Below, one piece after another: positions 42,138 through 50,156 of a stretch of 64,000 bases of DNA (the stretch's first letter is position 1; each line of letters begins with the position of its first letter). The notes beneath the pieces are model-generated. The model had not been told where the DNA came from. It did no database searches and worked only from the letters and a program-made list of their open reading frames with translations. The DNA is from JBBIQV01 sp964555285 (GTDB lineage Bacteria; Nitrospirota; Nitrospiria; Nitrospirales; Nitrospiraceae). Location: NCBI GenBank assembly GCA_964555285.1, contig CAZKRM010000017.1:3978-67977 (forward strand), in the 5' to 3' direction. Both the position numbers and the translations under genes were made by a program.

Positions 42138-43559
42138 GTGCGCGAGTCACGTTCCCAGACCAAGTTCCCCTATGACGGCTCGGCGCTGTTTGCCGATCCG
42201 ATCCACGAGTACGTCTCCTTCACCGTCCCCTTCTCGACCCCGGACCAGTCGGAGCGAACCGAGAAGGACCTGATCGACTCCCCCTGGGTCCAGCGGCTCC
42301 GCTACATCTACCAACTCCAAAGCGCACGCTGGGTCTACCCCTCGGCGGAGCACAGCCGTTTCGTCCACTCGCTCGGCACCATGCACGTGGCCGGCCGCTT
42401 CGCTCGACATCTGTACCCATTTTTGAAACGGGCCGTGCCGGACGTGCCGTCGGAGCATTACATCGAAGAACTGCTCCGCATCACCGCGCTCGTGCACGAC
42501 ATCGGCCATGGCCCCTTCTGCCATTTCTTCGACGACAACTTTTTGCATGTGTTCCACCTGACCCATGAGAAGCTGGGCCAGATCATCATTCGCGACCACC
42601 TCGGCCCGATCATCCGGAAAATCCGCCGCAGCCCATCCGGGCTGTTCGCGAGGGGCGAATCGCTCGACCCCGATCACATCGCGCATCTCATCTTGAAGGA
42701 GAAGGGGAAAGACATGTCGCGGGTGCCGCGCTGGCTCACCGCTTTGCAGCCGGTTATTTCCGGCAGCTACACCGCGGACAACCTGGACTACGTGCTACGC
42801 GACGCCTACATGTGCGGGGTCGCCGTCGGCCCGGTCGATCTCACTCGGCTCATTCACTACACCATCGTCACCGAGAAGGGATTCACGATCCATAAAACCG
42901 GCCTGCCGGCGCTGCAGATGTTCCTCAACACGCGGATGTACCTCTACTCGAACGTGTATTACCACCGGACTACGCGCGCGATCGACATCCATCTGCGCGA
43001 CATCTTCGGCGACACGATGAAGCTTCTGTACCCCCATGACCCGCGCAAGAAGATGGAGGCCTACCTCACGCTGACGGACTGGTCGTTGCTCGAAGAAGTG
43101 CGGGGATGGACGCATACGCGGGATTCGGCGCGGCGGCGTCTGGGAGCGGAGTGGGACCGGATCTTGAACCGCGATGTGAAGTGGAAGATGGCCTACAGCA
43201 CGGTGTTGAAAGAGAAGGGCCAGGAACGGGGGATGGATTTCCCCAGCCACGAGCAGTTCGAGAAGCAGATTCAGAAAGAGTTGCCGGCAGACTTGCGGAA
43301 GCTACAGTTCAGAGTGGACATGGCCCCGCTCGATCCGCGACCTGATCCGAAAGACACGCGCGGCATTCCACTCTACGTCTATGACCCAGGCACCAAAGCG
43401 GTATCGACGGAGCCGCTGGAAGAGTTCCTCGATCTCCTGCCTACCCGTCTGGTCCAATTCCGCATCTACTCGCACGACCACCAGCACGATGCCGCCCTCT
43501 CCCGCGCCGCCGCCACGGTGCTGAATAAGACACCGTCGAGTATCGAGTCGAACGTCTGA
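42138..43559 (+). CDS. HD-domain phosphohydrolase (dGTPase/YwfO-like)
   Basis: A 473-residue HD hydrolase starting with GTG. The metal ligands are visible as HSRFVHSLGTMHVAGRF (H), TALVHDIGHGPFCHFFDD (HD) and a later D in SGSYTADNLDYVLRDA. Proteins of this class cleave deoxynucleoside triphosphates or related nucleotides. Residues about 400-470 form a C-terminal extension (DMAPLDPRPDPKDTRGIPLY). The last 53 bases are repeated at 44455-44507, where the copy would end the protein with SIESHF instead of SIESNV. Confidence 0.87.
   Translation: MRESRSQTKFPYDGSALFADPIHEYVSFTVPFSTPDQSERTEKDLIDSPWVQRLRYIYQLQSARWVYPSAEHSRFVHSLGTMHVAGRFARHLYPFLKRAVPDVPSEHYIEELLRITALVHDIGHGPFCHFFDDNFLHVFHLTHEKLGQIIIRDHLGPIIRKIRRSPSGLFARGESLDPDHIAHLILKEKGKDMSRVPRWLTALQPVISGSYTADNLDYVLRDAYMCGVAVGPVDLTRLIHYTIVTEKGFTIHKTGLPALQMFLNTRMYLYSNVYYHRTTRAIDIHLRDIFGDTMKLLYPHDPRKKMEAYLTLTDWSLLEEVRGWTHTRDSARRRLGAEWDRILNRDVKWKMAYSTVLKEKGQERGMDFPSHEQFEKQIQKELPADLRKLQFRVDMAPLDPRPDPKDTRGIPLYVYDPGTKAVSTEPLEEFLDLLPTRLVQFRIYSHDHQHDAALSRAAATVLNKTPSSIESNV
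43497..43549. repeat. 53-bp direct repeat, copy 1, in the 3' end of the HD gene
   Basis: From CTCTCCCGCGCCGCC to ATCGAGTC; matches 44455-44507 with two mismatches. It forms the left border of a 905-base segment carrying two small genes on the opposite strand. Confidence 0.85.
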
Positions 43560-43567
43560 GATAGTCT

Positions 43568-44134
43568 TTACAGACCGGCAATTCGTTGACTGAACAGCTC
43601 CACGATCTTGCGAAACACGAACAACGCAGTGTCTTTCGGGGAAGCAACGATCGCCTGCTCGGCTGACGCACGTACGGCATCAGTGGAGATGTGAAATCGC
43701 CGGACGACAAACTCCGCATCGGCGAGGTCCTGTTCTGTACCACGGCGAAGTTTGGCGATCACAAAATCGACCGGCGCCAAGAGTCGAATGCGCAACGCCT
43801 CTCGTTCGAAGAACACTCGCGCGCGCTCGCGATAACCAGGAGGCATCGCCACAACGGACCAGCCCGAGATGTTCTCGCTGAGATTGGCGGGAATCTTGTG
43901 GCTCTTCAGGAAGGCGCTGAACTGGTCAAAGTCGCCGGCCAGTTCTGCATCGAGGTCCTCGGTCTTCGCTTGTTCTGCGCCATACGCATACAGAGCCAGC
44001 CGTCCGATGAGGAGAAGATCCAGCTGCGTGCCTGTTTGCCGAACGTATTCCTGGAGCAGCGCAGTAATTCGTTCAAGCGTCAGGGCTGACAAAGTGTAAG
44101 GCCTCAATGAAGGTTCGATACTCGCGCTCGTCAA
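43568..44134 (-). CDS. Putative nucleotidyltransferase (DUF6036-like)
   Basis: Up to 188 residues. LDLLLIGRLALYAYGAEQA followed by KTEDLDAELAGDFDQF resembles the GG-x-A-x10-DLD pattern of AbiEii-like nucleotidyltransferases, but GR replaces the usual GG/GS. RLLAPVDFVIAKLRRGTEQD and a C-terminal helical part resemble the family. The ATG at 44134 overlaps the upstream gene by 62 bases; a TTG at 44092, giving MSALTLERI with only a 20-base overlap, may be the real start. Function unknown; perhaps the toxin of a two-gene module with its upstream partner. Confidence 0.6.
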   Translation of the reverse strand: MTSASIEPSLRPYTLSALTLERITALLQEYVRQTGTQLDLLLIGRLALYAYGAEQAKTEDLDAELAGDFDQFSAFLKSHKIPANLSENISGWSVVAMPPGYRERARVFFEREALRIRLLAPVDFVIAKLRRGTEQDLADAEFVVRRFHISTDAVRASAEQAIVASPKDTALFVFRKIVELFSQRIAGL

Positions 44135-44408
44135 TCGGGCCGTGATCCAAAGGAAGTGGCAATCGTCCCGTGACGAACTGAATCAGGCTCCGATAGGCCG
44201 TATACCACCGACAGGCTTTGCGAGAGGCCTCACGACCGACAGGATCATCGAGCAGTTCAGCTAGATCCAGCTTGTCGTTGAAAAGAACCTCCAGCCAGAG
44301 GACCCCGTGACTGCGCGGGTCATCGAGAGCCTCTTTCAGCGTTGTCACGCCGGTGTAGGCGGGCAGGAGCTTCAGACGTGGTGTCGAAAGGACGCCATGC
44401 TCGGTCAT
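44073..44408 (-). CDS. Hypothetical protein, partner of the nucleotidyltransferase-like gene
   Basis: A 111-residue mainly helical protein: EHGVLSTPRLKLLPAYTGVT, then HGVLWLEVLFNDKLDLAELL and YRSLIQFVTGRLPLPLDHGP. No catalytic motif is recognisable. The tight overlap with the next gene, and the flanking 53-bp repeats, show that the two were acquired together. It may be the antitoxin or a DNA-binding partner; this is inference from gene order only. Confidence 0.55.
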   Translation of the reverse strand: MTEHGVLSTPRLKLLPAYTGVTTLKEALDDPRSHGVLWLEVLFNDKLDLAELLDDPVGREASRKACRWYTAYRSLIQFVTGRLPLPLDHGPIDEREYRTFIEALHFVSPDA

Positions 44409-44454
44409 CGGGGTCGCATTCTAGCCTCTGTATCGATAACAGTCTAGACAGAGT

Positions 44455-44507
44455 CTCTCCCGCGCCGCCGCCACGGTGCTGAATAAGACGCCGTCGAGCA
44501 TCGAGTC
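44455..44507. repeat. 53-bp direct repeat, copy 2
   Basis: Repeats the 3' end of the HD gene, and a stop (SIESHF then TGA at 44514-44516) follows in the same frame as the original gene end. It marks the right border of the inserted two-gene segment. Beyond it, 44517-44765 contains only a short GGGGTC-C-GACCCC hairpin at 44571-44583. Confidence 0.85.
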
Positions 44508-44765
44508 TCATTTTTGAAAAGAGAGGAGGGGGCAGGCAGGCTACTCCCTTAGCCTGGGGCAGATTAAAGGGGTCCGACCCCGTTTCCTCCCGTTCACTCC
44601 TGCTTCCGCCGGACGTGTGATGGCAAGACCTGGCCGTCGCCCCCTGCTTTGGCCCTCGCCCCCCGCTTCATTTCTTCCACCCTCCATTGTTGATCGGACC
44701 CGAGGCCGGTGCTATAGTTCGCACAGTTTTCACGCAGCGGACCTTGGGTCTGAGCGCAGTCTGTC

Positions 44766-45002
44766 ATGAAAACCGACCTTTTGCGACGCATTACCATTGA
44801 GCCGGGCAAATGCGGGGGCCGTCCATGCATTCGCGGCATGCGCATGCGTGTCCAGGACATCCTGGATATGCTGGCGGCGGGCACGACCGAGGACGAGATC
44901 CTGCGCGACTATCCATACCTGGAGCGCGATGACATCCGTGCCGCCATGGCCTACGCCGCCGCCTACCTGAGCCACAGCATCGTGCCTGCACGGTCAGGAT
45001 GA
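44766..45002 (+). CDS. DUF433 antitoxin
   Basis: A 78-residue protein with the DUF433 pattern RITIEPGKCGGRPCIRGMRM followed by VQDILDMLAAGTTEDEILRD, a winged-helix DNA-binding unit. Its stop overlaps the DUF5615 start (ATGA). In VapB45-like pairs this protein neutralises the PIN-type toxin and represses the operon. Two further DUF433 genes lie at 45910 and 48385. Confidence 0.88.
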   Translation: MKTDLLRRITIEPGKCGGRPCIRGMRMRVQDILDMLAAGTTEDEILRDYPYLERDDIRAAMAYAAAYLSHSIVPARSG

Positions 45003-45328
45003 AGTTCCTCGTGGACGCTAACCTGCCGCCCGGCCTCGCCACCTGGCTCCGCGAGCACGGACACGAAGCAACCCACATCAGCAATCACCCCGGCTTGGGT
45101 CCCGATGATCGCGCCCTCTTCGAGTTCGCCCGTCAGCACGGATACGTCCTCATGACGAAGGATGACGATTTTGCCGCGCTCGCTACACTCCTCGATGAGC
45201 CGGCAGCGGTCGTCTGGCTGCGATTGGGCAATGCCACGAACTCCGCACTTCGGAACTGGTTGGAACCGCTTCTTCCCGAGATCCTGCAGCGTCTTGCTTC
45301 CGGGGAAACGCTCGTCGAAGTGGTCTGA
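44999..45328 (+). CDS. DUF5615 PIN-like toxin
   Basis: A 109-residue PIN-fold protein. The acidic residues expected for the nuclease site are present: KFLVDANLPPGLATWLREHG (first Asp), the LGPDDRALFEFAR segment, and VLMTKDDDFAALAT (TKDxDF). It is followed by VVWLRLGNATNSALRNW. Probably an RNase toxin controlled by the DUF433 protein encoded just before it. Confidence 0.88.
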   Translation: MKFLVDANLPPGLATWLREHGHEATHISNHPGLGPDDRALFEFARQHGYVLMTKDDDFAALATLLDEPAAVVWLRLGNATNSALRNWLEPLLPEILQRLASGETLVEVV

Positions 45329-45580
45329 GGCGTTCCTCTGTCAGGACAGGGGGCACCTCTGAAAATGGCTATCAAGAGCGTGGCGGGGCCCGGCGATCTG
45401 GATTCCTATCGAACCCGATCAAAGACTCCCGGTAGAGTTATTTTGCTTTGAAGATCGTTGTCCGAGTCAAGAAATCCGCCGCAGCCTGAAGGCCCCTCGC
45501 CGGTGAGTCCGGATCGGGAGAATGGGTGATGGCAAGACGTGACCCTCATGCCTGCCCCAACCTCAGACCTTTTCCATCTG

Positions 45581-45913
45581 CTAGTCGAGAACCAGAAATG
45601 CGCTTTCGGGATTGAGGGAAAACGCCCCTGCGTCTCGGACGCGGCGACGGAGTAACGTTTCGATCATGGCAGTGGATCCATTGCCGACTCGAACCCAGAT
45701 CACTTTTGGCGGGTGGCCAAAGAGAAAACTGCGCTAATGAAAATCGGCGTCCTTGGTCACGATGGCGAAGCCATGCTGTGCGGCGTATTGCCAGACGACG
45801 GCATCGGCGGCATCCTGTAAGCCCACATCCCGTACGTGTTGAGAGTCGGGATATTCCCGCTGCAGGGATCGAACGAGTCGATGGGAGAGATTCTGATCGA
45901 AGAGCAGCTTCAC
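45581..45913 (-). pseudogene. DUF5615 PIN-like toxin with in-frame stop
   Basis: From a GTG that overlaps the DUF433 stop (GTGA), the frame reads KLLFDQNLSHRLVRSLQREY and reaches the catalytic IVTKDADFH, then a TAG at 45734-45736, and resumes RSFLFGHPPKVIWVRVGNGS to a normal end at 45581. The stop replaces a codon that in relatives is variable (a CAG to TAG change would do). All the motifs on both sides are intact, so inactivation is recent. The intact antitoxin gene precedes it. Confidence 0.8.
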
Positions 45914-46137
45914 GACGGCGGGAGCGATACGAGCTTCCGCTCCCGATCAGCGGCAAAGGCAAGACAGGCTCGGATGTCTTCACGCGTGAGGTCGGGAAAA
46001 TCGGCGAGAATCTCTTCTTCGCTCATGCCGGAGGCGAGATACTCCAACACGTCATACACGGTCATGCGGAGACCTCGAATGCACGGCTTGCCGCCACGCT
46101 TCTCCGGGTCGATGGTGATGCGATCCTTCCAACTCAT
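45910..46137 (-). CDS. DUF433 antitoxin
   Basis: A 75-residue DUF433 protein, MSWKDRITIDPEKRGGKPCI followed by RGLRMTVYDVLEYLASG and EEEILADFPDLTREDIRACL. The start at 46137 is the Met that aligns with the other two copies in this window; the frame is open to 46173. Its partner toxin gene downstream carries a nonsense codon, so this antitoxin is now an orphan. Confidence 0.83.
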   Translation of the reverse strand: MSWKDRITIDPEKRGGKPCIRGLRMTVYDVLEYLASGMSEEEILADFPDLTREDIRACLAFAADRERKLVSLPPS

Positions 46138-46192
46138 ACGTAAAAGATTAGCTGGGGAAACGGGAAAGATCAAGACCGCTGCATGCCTGCTT

Positions 46193-46369
46193 TGAAAATG
46201 CGGGGCCTGTCGCCAACCAGCCCATCCGGTCCGGCCGCCTCACCGACTCGGCGGCGCGCACAGACGTGGTCCGACTTCTTCGTCGGACCGTGCGCCCTCT
46301 TACCCCGCCCGGTGTGGGGACCCCGCTGCGGGCGGATGGGCCCCAGGTTGGCGCCACCCGCATTTTCAT
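46193..46369. repeat. Structured inverted-repeat element of about 177 bases
   Basis: Outer arms start GAAAATGCGGG on the left (46193) and its complement on the right (46359-46369). They continue with CGCCAACC and GCCCATCCG matched by CGGATGGGC and GGTTGGCG, giving about 30 of 35 paired positions. Inside lies a second stem, GCGCAC plus GGTCCGAC against GTCGGACC plus GTGCGC, around TTCTTC (46255-46288). There is no open frame. Possible MITE, integron-like recombination site or structured RNA. The rest of 46138-46522 shows nothing. Confidence 0.6.
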
Positions 46370-46522
46370 GATGCAGGGTGAGCGCCTTGCGCTCATGACG
46401 ACTGTGTAGATGTGGTGAGGGGACTGTGATGTAGCTCGGCTTGACACGGTCAATCGGGCGGTTTACAGTCCATCCACGGCCGGCAGGAATACCTCACTCA
46501 GACTGACCAAGGCTGCGATCAT

Positions 46523-47083
46523 ATGTCCACGCAAACCCGCTCAACGAAGCTGACCTACGAGGATTACCTCCTCTTCCCCGACGACGGGAAGCGCCACGAA
46601 CTGATCCAGGGAGACCACTGCATAACCCCTGCGCCGAGCACGAAGCATCAGAGGATTTCGCGCAATCTCGTGACCGCATTATGGACATTTGTTCAGCAGC
46701 GCTGACTGGGGGAAGTGTTCGATGCCCCCTGCGACGTCATCTTGTCCGATGAAGACGTGGTCCAGCCGGATGTCCTGTTCGTGTCCGAGGCAAAGGCGGG
46801 TATCGTGACCGAAGACAACCTCAAGGGCGCCCCGGACCTCGTGGTGGAAATCCTTTCCGATGCCACCCGCAAGAAGGATGAAGTGACCAAGCGCAAGCTG
46901 TATGAGCACTTCGACGTGCAGGAATACTGGATCGTGGACCCCGAGTTGCAGAGCGTGAAAGTGTTCCGGCTCAGCGACCACCGGTATGTCCGTACCGCTG
47001 AACTCTCGGCGGAAACACACGACACGCTCACGACTCCCCTCCTGCCCGATTTTCGCCTCCCGCTCATAGAACTCTTCCAGTAG
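46523..47083 (+). pseudogene. Uma2-family protein gene with in-frame stop
   Basis: A full-length Uma2 frame of 186 codons broken by a single TGA at 46703-46705. Before it: KLTYEDYLLFPDDGKRHELI and RISRNLVTALWTFVQQR. After it, in the same frame: LGEVFDAPCDVILSDEDVVQ, PDVLFVSEAKAG, VVEILSDATRKKDEVTKRK and EYWIVDPELQ. A CGA to TGA change explains the stop. All family motifs are kept, so the lesion is young. The second half could still be translated from the ATG at 46715. Confidence 0.82.
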
Positions 47084-47166
47084 TCGTTCACAGAGTCTCT
47101 AAAAAGACCCGCCCATTCCGCCGATTCGAGCGTCAGTGGAGCAGAAAAGGGACCCCTTAACATCCC

Positions 47167-47385
47167 ATGCATGCCTCCGGACAGCAGCGGGCGCGCGTTC
47201 CGGCTCGCGCCATGCGCGTGGACCTCGCCCGTGAATGGGGCCCCCTGACCGCTCGCGACCTCGGCCGACGCCTCCACCGCGATCCGTCGATGATCAGCCG
47301 GCTTGCCGCCGCCTATGCCGCACACCGAGATCCGACGGCAGAAACGCGCTTGCGCCAGACAATGACCTCGCGCCACCCTAAATAA
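47167..47385 (+). CDS. Fragment resembling the C-terminal HTH of a REP-associated transposase
   Basis: A 72-residue frame, RVDLAREWGPLTARDLGRRL followed by HRDPSMISRLAAAYAAHRDP. The pattern (AR..G.L...LGR.L.RDPS.ISR) is that of the DnaA-like helix-turn-helix at the end of many Y1 transposases. The N-terminal nuclease domain is missing, so it is probably the leftover of a second such element. An independent small DNA-binding protein is possible. Confidence 0.45.
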   Translation: MHASGQQRARVPARAMRVDLAREWGPLTARDLGRRLHRDPSMISRLAAAYAAHRDPTAETRLRQTMTSRHPK

Positions 47386-47419
47386 GTCCATACGCATGCC
47401 CCCAATGCGGGTGGCTCGT

Positions 47420-47656
47420 TTATGCGGCTTGCAGGATGGCTTTGCGGAGCGATTGGGGAATCGTGATAGGCAGGAACAGGCTCTTGGGGTAGAGGTAGTC
47501 TTCACCGGATTCATCAATGACGCGGACTTGACCATGCTTGAGCGCCGTGGCATCGGGAACGGCCACATAGATCTTTCGCTTTTCAAGAGAGACGGTGTAT
47601 CCCTTGTTCTCCACGCAGATCAGAAATCGGGAAGCAGCACGTTTGAGTTTTTGCAT
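47420..47656 (-). CDS. Hypothetical protein, 78 residues
   Basis: Small basic protein MQKLKRAASRFLICVENKGY, with a beta-rich middle part (TVSLEKRKIYVAVPDATALK) and VRVIDESGEDYLYPKSLFLP. It has no signal peptide. The order (upstream 76-residue basic protein, 10 bases apart) suggests a two-gene unit of toxin-antitoxin size. I do not recognise either family with certainty. Confidence 0.6.
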   Translation of the reverse strand: MQKLKRAASRFLICVENKGYTVSLEKRKIYVAVPDATALKHGQVRVIDESGEDYLYPKSLFLPITIPQSLRKAILQAA

Positions 47657-47666
47657 GGTGACGACC

Positions 47667-47897
47667 TCAGAGTAGTCGCTTGATTTTCTGTTCCTTCCGG
47701 CCTATCCCTGTCGCTTCATACCAATGAATTTCGGCGAGATGAAGGGAGCCATCAGAGAGTCGAACCTTCGCAACGCCTTTCCGCTTGCGCCAGCGACCCT
47801 TGCCATAGAATTTTCGCAGCCGGGCGATCTCACGGATTCGAGACCCAACCGCAAACGTTTCAATCTGCGTGATTGGGCCGAGCAACTCGAAGTGCAC
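47667..47897 (-). CDS. Hypothetical basic protein, 76 residues
   Basis: Lysine/arginine-rich protein (VGSRIREIARLRKFYGKGRW, RKRKGVAKVRLSDGSLHLAE, IHWYEATGIGRKEQKIKRLL). The strand-turn-strand pattern VRLSDGSLHLAEIHWYEATG is ordered, supporting a real gene. It is encoded directly upstream of the 78-residue protein. No function can be given. The following 47898-48067 holds only a tandem duplication of GGGAAAGATAGAGA. Confidence 0.6.
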   Translation of the reverse strand: MHFELLGPITQIETFAVGSRIREIARLRKFYGKGRWRKRKGVAKVRLSDGSLHLAEIHWYEATGIGRKEQKIKRLL

Positions 47898-48067
47898 GGG
47901 GCCATGGTCCCAAAGTTATGTGGCATCCGTCAATGGGAAAGATAGAGAGGGAAAGATAGAGAGGAGAGCATAAACACCGCCGCGCGCCGCGAAACGGGGG
48001 TGGGTATTCCGAACAAGTCAATACTTGCCTGCCCCCCGATCTCCCACCCTTCTCCTCGGATAGCACG

Positions 48068-48388
48068 CTACAGGCTCACCCGCGTCACTCGGCCTTTCGG
48101 AGCGTCCGAAAGCTTCCGTTGGAGCTGGGGCACCAAGGGTCGAAGGTCTTTCAAGCGATTGGTCGGCGCTTGAAGAACAATGACGGCGATGGTGAATTGC
48201 GGGAGATGCTGCTGAAAGGATAGGTTTCGGTCAACCGTCACAAAGACATCGAACTGTGCTTGAGCGAGCCTGAGCAGCTCTCCGTTCTGGATACCGGCCC
48301 AGCCGGCCTGCGGAACCGTCACCACCTCATGGCCTTCAATCTCTTTGGCCAATCGACGGTCGATGCACTCGTCGAGAAGGATTTTCAC
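48068..48388 (-). CDS. DUF5615 PIN-like toxin
   Basis: A 106-residue PIN-like protein: MKILLDECIDRRLAKEIEGH, WAGIQNGELLRLAQAQFDVF, VTVDRNLSFQQHLPQF and a C-terminal IVLQAPTNRLKDLRPLVPQL. It belongs to the subgroup in which TVDRNL replaces TKDxDF. Third toxin gene of this type within 4 kb, in the orientation opposite to the first. Coupled by ATGA to its DUF433 partner. Confidence 0.86.
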   Translation of the reverse strand: MKILLDECIDRRLAKEIEGHEVVTVPQAGWAGIQNGELLRLAQAQFDVFVTVDRNLSFQQHLPQFTIAVIVLQAPTNRLKDLRPLVPQLQRKLSDAPKGRVTRVSL

Positions 48389-48606
48389 AAAGCGACGGCC
48401 AGCATCCGAGCCTTGGCTTCTTCGAGGAAGGCGATTACTTGCTCACGCGTGACAGTGGGAAATCCGTCGAGGAACTCGTCGATCGTTTGGCCCCCTTCCA
48501 AATACTCGATGAGCGTCTGCACGGGCACCCGCGTCCCACGAAAAACGGGCGTACCGCCAAGGATGTCGGGAGTTGAAGTAATGAGGGATTGCTTCGCAGT
48601 CGTCAT
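48385..48606 (-). CDS. DUF433 antitoxin
   Basis: A 73-residue DUF433 protein with LITSTPDILGGTPVFRGTRV, then PVQTLIEYLEGGQTIDEFLD and FPTVTREQVIAFLEEAKARM. The pattern is complete. It precedes and overlaps the PIN-like toxin gene and is likely both its antitoxin and the operon repressor. Confidence 0.88.
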   Translation of the reverse strand: MTTAKQSLITSTPDILGGTPVFRGTRVPVQTLIEYLEGGQTIDEFLDGFPTVTREQVIAFLEEAKARMLAVAL

Positions 48607-49140
48607 AACAAATCCTGTAGATGGCTCGAATTCTAAGCCTGCAGGCGCGAGAAAGCAATTTCATCCCGCCGCGCGCGCGGACGAGACGAGGTCGGATTGG
48701 ATTGGATTACTTCAGTTGAGGGCTCGTCGAGGTCCAGGTCTGACGGATCTCGGCTGCCTGCCGGCGGCCGTAACGTGCTTCCAGAGCATCCCCTTCACAT
48801 CACGCTCGGCGGAGACGCCTCCACATCCGAAACGCCCATGGCGAGATGAACTCTCTTTAAGGCTCTCCCCTCAACCCTACGCACGGACGAGTTCCGCAAT
48901 GTTGGGTTGCAAGACCCCATTTACTTCCTGCACGACTACGCCCGCGCAATCCGTGCCCACAGGCAGCACGAAACTCTACTGAATCGTGGCAGAATCTTGC
49001 ACGAAGGTCAGGCTGTTGACCGGCGTGATGACTCCCGTCGCGCCATCCATCTCGAAGACGGTCCAGAGCGTGCCTGGCCTGGCCGGCGGCACGTTGAACA
49101 CCACAGGGGTCGAACACGTGCCGACGTAGACCTACACTTG
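48607..49140. other. Gene-poor stretch with decayed coding remnants
   Basis: No intact gene seen. On the minus strand, around 49130 to 48880, pieces such as STPVVFNVPPARPGTLWTVF and GVITPVNSLTFVQD, then a stop and FVLPVGTDCAGVVVQEVNG, look like a broken secreted protein with in-frame stops. 48607-48860 holds nothing recognisable. Confidence 0.4.
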
Positions 49141-49260
49141 TCGCCGATCAGAAAACGACCCCTTATTCGGTTCCTGGAACGGATCTACGTGACACTCGGC
49201 GTGGAAACCCGCACGGCGGCGGTGGTGAAGATGCTGGAACCAGCACAGGAGGTCGGCTGA
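49141..49260 (+). pseudogene. Remnant of a LuxR-type DNA-binding C-terminus
   Basis: The last 39 codons before a stop read RFLERIYVTLGVETRTAAVV then KMLEPAQEVG, which is the recognition-helix end of LuxR/NarL response regulators (LERIYRKLGVETRTAA). Nothing upstream resembles the rest of such a protein, so only the 3' tail of the gene remains. Confidence 0.55.
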
Positions 49261-49264
49261 GAGG

Positions 49265-49774
49265 CTACTGGTTCGTCTGCTGGTCATTCCCCTTCGTAGC
49301 GTCACGCAGCAACGCTAAGGCGCGTTCGATCACGAGTCTATCCGGCACATCTTTCTCTCGCATCGTTTGCTTGGTCAACAGCAGCCCTTCAAGGGTAATC
49401 GTCCTGACTGGGATACCATCCAGATCAATGACCTCAGCATACCGACTCAGTGTCTCGTAAGTCTGCCCGTTCGCCGTCAGCAGCAGATCAACGACAAAGG
49501 CATCGGCCACACGAATATTCTCGCCTTCCTCGAACCACTCGACGGCGATCTCCTTCGCAACCTGATCCGGCAACACCATCAAGGCGTCCTTGATCCTACG
49601 GCCCGCTTGCCTCGTCGCCGGCACCACCACGTCGATATCGGTGGTGGCCCGCGGATAGCCATGAGCGGCCAGCGCGTACCCGCCGATCAAGAAATACTCG
49701 ACGCCATGCGCGTTGAGCGACCGAAGCAGCATTTTCAGGTCGTCGAGAGTGGCAGGACGGCTGTATTCAGTCAT
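49265..49774 (-). CDS. Nucleotidyltransferase-fold protein (AbiEii/DUF6036-like)
   Basis: 169 residues from the ATG at 49774. The active-site pattern is VEYFLIGGYALAAHGYPRAT then TDIDVVV (GG...A..G..R.T.DID). The later VDLLLTANGQTYETLSRYAE and VRTITLEGLLLTKQTMREKD, with KD-x-xR, complete the family. Such proteins act as toxins in type IV-like systems or as nucleotide-transfer antiphage enzymes. It overlaps the upstream small gene by four bases. Confidence 0.78.
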   Translation of the reverse strand: MTEYSRPATLDDLKMLLRSLNAHGVEYFLIGGYALAAHGYPRATTDIDVVVPATRQAGRRIKDALMVLPDQVAKEIAVEWFEEGENIRVADAFVVDLLLTANGQTYETLSRYAEVIDLDGIPVRTITLEGLLLTKQTMREKDVPDRLVIERALALLRDATKGNDQQTNQ

Positions 49775-49995
49775 CGGGCGCGCGCGGCGGCCAATGTTGC
49801 CATGCCCTGGGCCAGGCAAGTTTCCCAGTGAAGATTCGCTGCCTCATGGGTCTTGAACCGTCTGACGCCTTTAGGAATAAAGAGCGCCCGGCTGAGGCCG
49901 CTGATGGCCTCACTGAACCGCGCGCCTTCGGCAAGCCGCTCGCCTGAAGCGTGGAGAAGAACGGGGTGTTCTTGGCGACGACCGACGGTCTTCAT
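49771..49995 (-). CDS. Hypothetical protein, partner of nucleotidyltransferase
   Basis: 74 residues from ATG 49995: MKTVGRRQEHPVLLHASGER, FSEAISGLSRALFIPKGVRR, FKTHEAANLHWETCLAQGMA. The GVRRFKTHEAANxHW phrase is common in small proteins encoded directly before nucleotidyltransferase-like genes, so it is probably the antitoxin-like partner. A longer frame to 50109 exists but the conserved part starts here. Confidence 0.7.
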   Translation of the reverse strand: MKTVGRRQEHPVLLHASGERLAEGARFSEAISGLSRALFIPKGVRRFKTHEAANLHWETCLAQGMATLAAARAR

Positions 49996-50156
49996 AACAG
50001 CCTTTCCTGCCACACGATCATCCACTGTGCCCCAACTTGTCAAGCACAGGCTGCAAGTCAGAATGACATGCGCCTCCTGCGCGACGTCAGTTCTTGTGTC
50101 GTCAGCCACTCGCGCACCACTCGAAACAACTCCTCCGTGGACAAAGGGTCGTTGGG

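Noticed and set aside
46193..46369. Canonical integron attC site
   Set aside because: The inverted arms are there but the GTTRRRY/RYYYAAC cores are not exact, and no integrase gene is in the window.
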